Shown piece after piece: positions 45,649 to 51,910 of a stretch of 51,910 nucleotides of DNA. The first letter of the stretch is position 1. Each line of letters begins with the position of its first letter. The stretch spans positions 1 through 51,910 of the forward strand of contig CACZPH010000027.1 of the NCBI GenBank assembly GCA_902783025.1, in the 5' to 3' direction. The translations under genes and the position numbers were made by a program. The stretch comes from an uncultured Eubacteriales bacterium. GTDB taxonomy: Bacteria; Bacillota; Clostridia; Christensenellales; Pumilibacteraceae. The notes below the pieces were generated by a model. It was not told the origin of the DNA. It was given only the letters and a program-made list of their open reading frames with translations, and did no database searches.

Positions 45649-48600
45649 TTATCCGAGTATTTCGATCACCGGCGACTTGAGAACGCCGGTATTTTTGAGA
45701 CAGTACTCGTACGACCACTCGTCGCCTTTCGTGTACCAGTATCCGGGGCCTATCCAGCGGAGCGGAACGGCGGCGTGCAACGCGTTAAAGCAGTTTACGC
45801 GGCTTACGTACGCCGTAACGTAAACTTTGTGCTCGCCCGCCTTGAGCGTGCCGAGAGATACCGTGAACGGCGAATACGCTATGCGGCCGCACTCGCGCCT
45901 GTCGACTCTTACGGACAGAAGCGCCGCGCCGAAATGCGAGGCGTTGAGTCTTACTTCGCTTTCGCGCTCAAGCGAAAGCGGAAGCTCGTAAGTGATCGCC
46001 GCGCCGTAGAAAGGCATTCCCCAATCCTTGAGCGGACCGAAACCTATGCGCGCGGGGCGCTTGGTCAGTTCTGCCGACGCGCCGCTTGCTTTTACGCCGA
46101 ACGCGCCGAGAAGGAAATAGTTTTCGAGGCTCGTGCGCTTGCCGAAAGGTGCCTTGACGACTATTACGTTTTCGCCTTTTTTGAGCGCGGGAATATCCGT
46201 GGTGTAAATGCGTTTGTCCGTAAAGTAGCCGTTTTTGACGATATTCGCCTTTTCGCCGTTGACGAACACTTCTTCCGCTTCCTCAAAGGCGAGTCTGACC
46301 TTGACCGCGACGGCGCTTGGCACAGTGAATTTGAGATAAACCGATTTTTCGGCTTTGCTCTCGCCTATTACCCACGGCTGAGCGTCTCTGCCGTCGGCGT
46401 TGGGATAACCGTACTTGGCGCGAAGGAGCGCGTCGATACGCAGCATTTCTTCTTTTGCGTTATAGTTTTCGCCGTCTTCCGACCATTCGGGCATATCGAG
46501 TACGAGCACGTTGTCTTCCGCCGTACTGTATTTTACGGGATCCTTATAATCGACGACGCGCAAAACGTTCCGCTCTTGCTTTTCGCTCTTTTTGCCGTTT
46601 CCCTTGCCCGGGCGGAGGCGCAACAATACGCTGTCGCTGATATACATATCGCGGTAAACAAGCGTTTTGCCGTCTTTCTGCTCGTAATCCGGCGTGAATT
46701 TATTTCCGCTTATCGTATCGTAAAGAGCGGGAATAAAGTTTCCTTTTACTTCTATGCTCAGACGCCGCGCGCGATAATAAGTCGACTCGCGCTTGCTGTT
46801 TTCGTTAAAATCCCTGCCGCGCGCGATAAACAGCCACTTGTCTTCGCCGTCGCGCCGCATCTGATAAATATAATCGTCCGGCCTCGTGCCGTCGCCGAGG
46901 CGCAGCGAAACGTCGCGATACGGCTCGAGTGCCGTGAGAAGATCGTATTTGTCGAAAGGCACTTTCTCGGCGAGGGCGTACAGTTCGTCCGCCGCAAACG
47001 AGCGCACCGCGTCGACGTATTCGGGTTTCGCTCCCGCAAAAATAACCTTGCCGCCTTTTCTGATAAATTCGGTAAGGATTTTTACCGTGGACGAGCGAAG
47101 AGTTTTGACTCCGGCGACGACTACCGCATCGTAGTTCATTTCGCCTACTTTCAGTCCGCTTTCGCTCTCTTCGTACTCTTCGGGAAGGAGCGATTCGCTG
47201 ATATAGTCGAAGTCGATAGTGCCGAACAAAAGCCAGTTGATAACGTTGTCGAAGTCGGTCTGAAGCTGTTTTTTCATTTCGCTCGTCGTATCCTGCGGGC
47301 CGTCGAACAGCCAATAACTCTCTATCGGGTGAATAACCGCGACTTTTACGTCGGGTTTGCCGCGGGTCATGGCGACGTTTACGCGGGCAAAGTGGTCCTC
47401 GACGAGCGGATATTGCGCGTACCAGGACGACTGATACGAAACGGAGGCGGGATAATCGCGTTTTGCCGAGCCTTTCATGCTGTACCAGCTAAGGTGCGGA
47501 ACGCGCACGGTCACGCCGAGCGCCGCCTGCCAGTCGCCTTGGAATTTGTGTCCGCAAAAGTCGAAATCCCAGCCCGTAACGCCGTAAAGTTCGCTGAGCA
47601 TCCCTTCCTTACCGAGTTGGTGTACGACGGACTGACACTGCTTGGCGGTGGTAAGTTCCACGTAATTGCAAAGCATATCTATTCCGGGAATGCCGAAACC
47701 GCGGTACATACGCATCGTTTCGCCCACGCTCCCGGTTTGCGACGGAAGCGTCGGCTCGCGCATAACGTGTCCGGTAAGATAAAATCCGTGATCGGAGCAC
47801 CATTTGCCGATATTGTCCGCAAACGCCTCGGTAAACTTCTGACACAGCGCGTCGTGATAGTCGTAGCGGACCTTGGACGGGCCGTCCGCCGTATCCCAGA
47901 TTATCTCGGGGAGTTTGTCGATAAGATCGTAGCCGTAACGCGACTTGAAAAATTCCGCGAATTTCCTGCTCCACGGACGCATCATGTCGCCTTCGGAAAA
48001 CGCCGACGGCATGGGCGGGCACGCGACGAATTGCGGCTCGTCGGTAAATATCGACGGAACGGTCTTGCCGAATTCTTTGCCTATTTTCCCGTAGTACCGC
48101 TCGTGCGTTACGCGGATAAATTCGTCTACCGCGTCCTTGTCGAGCGTGTCGAGATAGGCTTGATTATTAAACCAGCCGTTATCGCCCGCGACGACCGAAT
48201 AAACGTACCGTTTTTTGCCTTTCGCCTCGTCGTTTTCGCCTATAACGCGATAACTTCCGAGCGTTCCGTCGTCGTTGAGCGCCACGTCGAACGCCGCTAA
48301 AAACTCGGGACGGCGATAGTTCCACACGAAGGCGCCTTCTTTCGTTTCCCTGTCTACCTTTTCGCCTATTTTGCCGCGCGAAATAATAAGATATGTCTGT
48401 CTGTATTCGTAATTCTTCGTAACTATTCCGCCCGCCGCGCCCGACGGCCAACGGTCCTCGTCGTAAAGATACGCGAGCATTTTTTCGTCCTTCGCCTTGT
48501 CCACGCACGCCGAAACAAGATCCATAAACTCGTCGGACAGATACGGCGTCGCCATACCCGAACGGACGTGCATATGGAAGCCGCCGAAGCCCATTTCCTT

Positions 48601-48738
48601 AAGCACTTCTATCTGGCGCAGCAGTTCCGCCTTGTCGAGATCGTCGTTCCACGACCAAAAAGGCGCGCCGCGATACTCGCTCGTGGGGGTTTTGAAGAGT
48701 TTTTCGTCGAATTTGTTTTTGTTTTTTTCGTAAAACAT
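45649..48738 (-). CDS. Large glycoside hydrolase, GH106-like (alpha-L-rhamnosidase type)
   Basis: A 1029-residue protein from ATG 48738 (GGAGG upstream; a longer frame to 48831 has none). The catalytic barrel starts at EYRGAPFWSWNDDLDKAELL, with RQIEVLKEMGFGGFHMHVRS and LYDEDRWPSGAAGG. The C-terminal third holds beta-sandwich domains (about 790-1029) of the sugar-binding kind (VKVRLAFEEAEEVFVNGEKA). No signal peptide, so it probably acts on imported oligosaccharides. The barrel start resembles GH106 and related unclassified glycosidases; rhamnosidase activity is favoured by the rha operon in the same window but is not shown by the sequence. Confidence 0.75.
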   Translation of the reverse strand: MFYEKNKNKFDEKLFKTPTSEYRGAPFWSWNDDLDKAELLRQIEVLKEMGFGGFHMHVRSGMATPYLSDEFMDLVSACVDKAKDEKMLAYLYDEDRWPSGAAGGIVTKNYEYRQTYLIISRGKIGEKVDRETKEGAFVWNYRRPEFLAAFDVALNDDGTLGSYRVIGENDEAKGKKRYVYSVVAGDNGWFNNQAYLDTLDKDAVDEFIRVTHERYYGKIGKEFGKTVPSIFTDEPQFVACPPMPSAFSEGDMMRPWSRKFAEFFKSRYGYDLIDKLPEIIWDTADGPSKVRYDYHDALCQKFTEAFADNIGKWCSDHGFYLTGHVMREPTLPSQTGSVGETMRMYRGFGIPGIDMLCNYVELTTAKQCQSVVHQLGKEGMLSELYGVTGWDFDFCGHKFQGDWQAALGVTVRVPHLSWYSMKGSAKRDYPASVSYQSSWYAQYPLVEDHFARVNVAMTRGKPDVKVAVIHPIESYWLFDGPQDTTSEMKKQLQTDFDNVINWLLFGTIDFDYISESLLPEEYEESESGLKVGEMNYDAVVVAGVKTLRSSTVKILTEFIRKGGKVIFAGAKPEYVDAVRSFAADELYALAEKVPFDKYDLLTALEPYRDVSLRLGDGTRPDDYIYQMRRDGEDKWLFIARGRDFNENSKRESTYYRARRLSIEVKGNFIPALYDTISGNKFTPDYEQKDGKTLVYRDMYISDSVLLRLRPGKGNGKKSEKQERNVLRVVDYKDPVKYSTAEDNVLVLDMPEWSEDGENYNAKEEMLRIDALLRAKYGYPNADGRDAQPWVIGESKAEKSVYLKFTVPSAVAVKVRLAFEEAEEVFVNGEKANIVKNGYFTDKRIYTTDIPALKKGENVIVVKAPFGKRTSLENYFLLGAFGVKASGASAELTKRPARIGFGPLKDWGMPFYGAAITYELPLSLERESEVRLNASHFGAALLSVRVDRRECGRIAYSPFTVSLGTLKAGEHKVYVTAYVSRVNCFNALHAAVPLRWIGPGYWYTKGDEWSYEYCLKNTGVLKSPVIEILG

Positions 48739-48878
48739 ATCTACCTCCGGACTTTGATTATATTTTACTATCCCGGCCGCAATAATGCAAGTAATTTTCG
48801 CTTGGGCGCGCAAAGAAACGAAAATTGACAACTTCGCAATTTTTCGCTCATTTTACGGGGCGACTTTTGCGAAAAGCG

Positions 48879-48907
48879 TTTACAAATCCGGCGCGTAATG
48901 ATATAAT
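48879..48907 (+). promoter_or_regulatory. Promoter of the WYL regulator operon
   Basis: TTTACA (48879-48884), 17 bases, TATAAT (48902-48907). Confidence 0.8.
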
Positions 48908-48932
48908 TAGAAAAAAATTCGCGAGGTGAATC

Positions 48933-49937
48933 ATGGAAGACAACCGTCCCGCAAGAATAAGACTCATCAAACTTTGGGAAATTCTCAACGCAGAGACCGA
49001 CGAAGATCATCGGATCGGCACTAACGCCCTTCTGGAAAGGCTGGGAAAAGAAAACATCGAATGTACGCGCAAAACTCTGTACGGAGATATCGACACGCTC
49101 AACGAGCTGGGATACGAAGTTTTGTGCAAAAGAAGAGTGGGCAACGAATACTACGTCGTCGACCGGAAATTCGACCTGCCCGAAATACGCATTCTTCTCG
49201 ACGCGGTCCAGGCGGCGACTTTTATCACCGAAGACAAGACGAAACTGCTCGTCGACAAAATAGCTTCGCTCGCGGGTTCTAACCGCGCGCAGATCCTCAA
49301 ACGCAACGTCGTTAAATTCAACACGCGCAAAAAAGACAACGAAAAGATTTTTTATAACGTAAACGAAATATCTCTCGCTATTACGCAGGGCAAAAAAATC
49401 ACTTTCAAGTATTTCAAGTTCAACGAAAAACACGAGCGCGTTTACCAAAAGAATTCCGCCGTTTATTGCGTAAACCCGATAGCGACCGTCTTCGACGACG
49501 ACAATTACTATCTCGTTTGCCGCCACGACGGGCGCGATGCCGTGACTCACTACCGCGTGGACCGCATGGATTCGGTAAATATCACGGACGCGGATATCGA
49601 AACGGCGCAAGAAGAAAACTTCGATATTGCCAAGCATAAAAACGAGATCTTCGGAATGTTTACCGGCGAAGAAGTCGAGGCGACGTTTGCGTTCAAGCCG
49701 ACTCTTACGGACGTCGTTTTCGACAAGTTCGGTCCGGTAAACGCGGTGCGCAACGGACGCGATCTCGTCTTCAGCGCGACTGTGCAGAAAAGTCCGCAAT
49801 TCTACGCCTGGTGCTGCGGATTCGGAACGGACTTCCGCGTGATAGCGCCAAAGAGTCTGGTCGCAGAACTAAAGGACTACACTTCTTCTCTGCGCAAAAT
49901 GTACTCCAAAGAACTTAAGGAAGGAGAAAGAGAATGA
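48933..49937 (+). CDS. WYL-domain transcriptional regulator
   Basis: A 334-residue protein with an N-terminal HTH (IGTNALLERLGKENIECTRK, TLYGDIDTLNELGYEVLCKR), then a WYL ligand-binding domain (KKITFKYFKFNEKHERVYQK, VDRMDSVNITD) and a C-terminal extension. Such regulators sense small molecules or nucleic acids. It is divergent from the GH106-like gene and overlaps the oxidoreductase gene by four bases (ATGA), which points to co-regulation of all three. Confidence 0.9.
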   Translation: MEDNRPARIRLIKLWEILNAETDEDHRIGTNALLERLGKENIECTRKTLYGDIDTLNELGYEVLCKRRVGNEYYVVDRKFDLPEIRILLDAVQAATFITEDKTKLLVDKIASLAGSNRAQILKRNVVKFNTRKKDNEKIFYNVNEISLAITQGKKITFKYFKFNEKHERVYQKNSAVYCVNPIATVFDDDNYYLVCRHDGRDAVTHYRVDRMDSVNITDADIETAQEENFDIAKHKNEIFGMFTGEEVEATFAFKPTLTDVVFDKFGPVNAVRNGRDLVFSATVQKSPQFYAWCCGFGTDFRVIAPKSLVAELKDYTSSLRKMYSKELKEGERE

Positions 49938-51694
49938 CCGAAAAAGGGCTGAAAACCCAATACGTACGCGCCGATTTTTGCGTCGTGGGCGGAGGGCTCG
50001 CAGGAATTTGCGCGGCAGTCGCGGCGGCGAGAGAGGGCGTAAAAACGGTGCTTGTTCACGATCGTCCGGTGCTCGGAGGCAACGCTTCGGGCGAGATACG
50101 GATGTGGCCGTGCGGCGCGCAGAACTACGCCGAAAAAGAAACCGGGTTATTCGAAGAGATCGCCCTAAGCAGCTACCGCTACAACCCCGATAAGAAATAT
50201 TGTCTGTGGGACGCGAATCTGCTCGCCTTTGTAAGGCGCGAAAAGAACCTTACGCTGTTTCTCAACTGCGCGGTTTTCGACGCCGCTACGGAAAACGGCG
50301 TCATAAAGTCGGTAAAGGGCTATCAGACGACTACGCAAAGTTTCGTCGAAGTGCAAGCCGATTACTTTGCCGATTGCTCTGGCGACAGCGTTCTCGCTCC
50401 GCTTAGCGGCGCGTCTTTTTTTTGGGGCAGAGAGAGCAAAGACGAGTACGGCGAGAATATGATGAAAACTCACGAAAAAGCCGACTTGATGACGATGGGC
50501 ACGTCTTGTCTTATTCAGGCGCGCGACGTCGGAAGAAAAGTAAAATTCATCGCGCCGCCGTGGGCGGAAAAAACGACGGTCGAAAAACTGAAAAGTCGCG
50601 GATTCGATATTCATAACCCGTCCGAAAACTACTGGTATATCGAAATAGGCGGCACCGAAAACGTGATCGACAACGCCGAAAAACACGCCGAAAGACTGAT
50701 TTCGATCTGCCTCGGCGTGTGGGACGCGATAAAAAACTCGGGGGAGTTTGACGCGGATAACTTCGACATAGATTTTATCGGTTTTCTTCCCGCAAAACGC
50801 GAAAGCAGGCGAATGGAAGGCGATTACGTAATGACCGCGGTCGATATCGAAAACCGAGTTAAGTTTGCCGACGAGGTCGCTTACGGCGGCTGGCCGCTCG
50901 ACGATCATAACCCGCTCGGCTGGGACGGAGAGCGAGCTAATTATACCGTAAAAACAAACACTTACGGCATACCGTACCGCTGTCTGTATTCCAAAAACGT
51001 ATCTAACCTTTTCTTCGCGGGGCGCAATATCAGCATGACTCACCTCGCGATGAGTTCGGCGCGCGTAATGGGCACTTGCTCCGCTCTCGGTCAAGCCGTA
51101 GGCGTAGCCGCAAGTCTTGCCGTAAAATATTCGCTCTCGCCGCGCGAAGTGGGCAAAGAAAAAATCGACGAACTTCAGCAGATACTGCTTCGAAACGATT
51201 GCTATCTGCCCGATATCAAGCGCAGAGTTATGCCTTCCTGCGCGGCGGCTTGTCCGATAAGCGCGCTTACGGACGGTGCCGATAGGAACTTAAGCGAAAA
51301 CGACGAGGCGACGACCCTTGCCGGCGGCGAAAGTATCTCGCTCGACTTCGCCGAGCCGACCGCCGGGAAATATCTTAAGATAGTGTTCGACTCGGATATT
51401 TTGCGCGAATGCTTTAAGGATATGCACACGACCGAACGGAACCTGCTGACGCGCTGCAACACGCTGTCTTCGTCGCCGACGATGCGTGTGCCGGATTCTC
51501 TCGCGCGCGACTTCGACGTCGCAATAGAATACACGGACGGAAAACGCGAAACGTACCGCGAAAAAGACAACTTGCGGCGCAACGTGCTTATTCCGCTTTC
51601 CGCTCCGGTAAAAAAAGCGACTCTTTCGATATTCTCCAACTGGGGAGGCTCCGAGAAAACGCGCTTGTTCGCTTTTGACCTGACGGCCGTTTAG
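49934..51694 (+). CDS. FAD-dependent oxidoreductase (FAD_oxidored type)
   Basis: A 586-residue flavoprotein. The dinucleotide fold is CVVGGGLAGICAAVAAAREG (residues 16-35), and NASGEIRMWPCGAQNY and DCSGDSVLAPL match the FAD_oxidored family, in which a C-terminal beta domain (residues 470-586) often occurs. The family is common next to glycoside hydrolases in gut bacteria and probably oxidises a sugar or sugar-derived alcohol; the electron acceptor is unknown. Translationally coupled to the WYL regulator. Confidence 0.9.
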   Translation: MTEKGLKTQYVRADFCVVGGGLAGICAAVAAAREGVKTVLVHDRPVLGGNASGEIRMWPCGAQNYAEKETGLFEEIALSSYRYNPDKKYCLWDANLLAFVRREKNLTLFLNCAVFDAATENGVIKSVKGYQTTTQSFVEVQADYFADCSGDSVLAPLSGASFFWGRESKDEYGENMMKTHEKADLMTMGTSCLIQARDVGRKVKFIAPPWAEKTTVEKLKSRGFDIHNPSENYWYIEIGGTENVIDNAEKHAERLISICLGVWDAIKNSGEFDADNFDIDFIGFLPAKRESRRMEGDYVMTAVDIENRVKFADEVAYGGWPLDDHNPLGWDGERANYTVKTNTYGIPYRCLYSKNVSNLFFAGRNISMTHLAMSSARVMGTCSALGQAVGVAASLAVKYSLSPREVGKEKIDELQQILLRNDCYLPDIKRRVMPSCAAACPISALTDGADRNLSENDEATTLAGGESISLDFAEPTAGKYLKIVFDSDILRECFKDMHTTERNLLTRCNTLSSSPTMRVPDSLARDFDVAIEYTDGKRETYREKDNLRRNVLIPLSAPVKKATLSIFSNWGGSEKTRLFAFDLTAV

Positions 51695-51755
51695 TGCTTG
51701 ACAAAAAAAAGACGAAGAATAAATCGCGTTTCTCTTAGGGATTTTTTTGACATTA

Positions 51756-51790
51756 TAAAAGACTAACGAAAATTCGTTAGTCTTTTTTTT
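51756..51790. terminator. Terminator after the oxidoreductase gene
   Basis: AAGACTAACGAA-AA-TTCGTTAGTCTT (51759-51784) followed by a T-run. No further gene is seen up to the window end. Confidence 0.9.
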
Positions 51791-51910
51791 TTGCATCGCA
51801 AAAACACACGACTTTGCAAGGCGAAGTATAGTGTGCTACACTTTATTTTTTCTCTTTTATTGTTTTGCACGAAGAAATTAACATTTTTCTTATAACACCA
51901 CAATCGTTAT

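Noticed and set aside
45622..48300. 892-codon plus-strand frame opposite the glycosidase gene
   Set aside because: Shadow frame without start signals; the minus strand matches a glycosidase barrel.

Overview
The window looks like chromosome from an uncultured anaerobic Bacillota of the Clostridia type, probably a gut fermenter. This rests on strong AGGAG-type ribosome binding sites, TTGACA/TATAAT promoters, lipobox lipoproteins, a V/A-type ATPase operon in the ntpFIKECGABD order known from Enterococcus hirae, and plant-polysaccharide sugar genes. The genus cannot be told from sequence reading alone.

Left flank (1-3.8 kb): a partial DegT-family aminotransferase, an HtrA-like lipoprotein protease, a small HTH protein and tRNA-Ala(CGC). 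The tRNA is preceded by a broken tRNA 5' piece and a chain of short hairpins.

Accessory region (3.8-13.7 kb): lower in G+C and full of decayed genes. It holds a sigma-factor-like pseudogene with an amber codon, a three-gene operon (short N-terminal-like fragment, DUF1998-type zinc protein, NERD nuclease plus UvrD-like helicase) that resembles a worn defence module, two very long hairpins, a rolling-circle Rep gene of the HUH/YxxxY type with two small partners, a 250-base array of five evenly spaced stem-loops, a DUF4143 ATPase and a broken large serine recombinase. An intact Vat/CatB-type acetyltransferase with a near-consensus promoter lies where the recombinase ends.

Metabolic and regulatory region (14.4-28.9 kb): a GH43 glycosidase, a MATE exporter, a Gfo/Idh/MocA oxidoreductase divergent from an AraC regulator, a TIGR04076 protein next to a zinc-ribbon gene bounded by two 89-bp repeats, a membrane zinc-ribbon protein divergent from a small XRE repressor with visible operators, a large lipoprotein, and a rhaB-rhaA-rhaD operon divergent from a DeoR-family regulator. 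RhaA isomerises L-rhamnose, RhaB phosphorylates L-rhamnulose, and RhaD splits the phosphate into dihydroxyacetone phosphate and lactaldehyde.

Surface, signalling and energy region (28.9-45.4 kb): a 1408-residue BspA-like leucine-rich repeat protein with a predicted cytoplasmic zinc ribbon, a partner gene, a hybrid histidine kinase interrupted by an amber codon and sitting between intact ntpD and a decayed ntpD 3' fragment, and the nine-gene V-ATPase operon. Its K subunit carries the residues that bind sodium in E. hirae.

Right flank (45.6-51.9 kb): a large glycoside hydrolase resembling alpha-L-rhamnosidases (GH106-like), divergent from a WYL regulator translationally coupled to an FAD-dependent oxidoreductase. 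With the rha operon and GH43 this suggests use of rhamnose-containing pectin or similar glycans.
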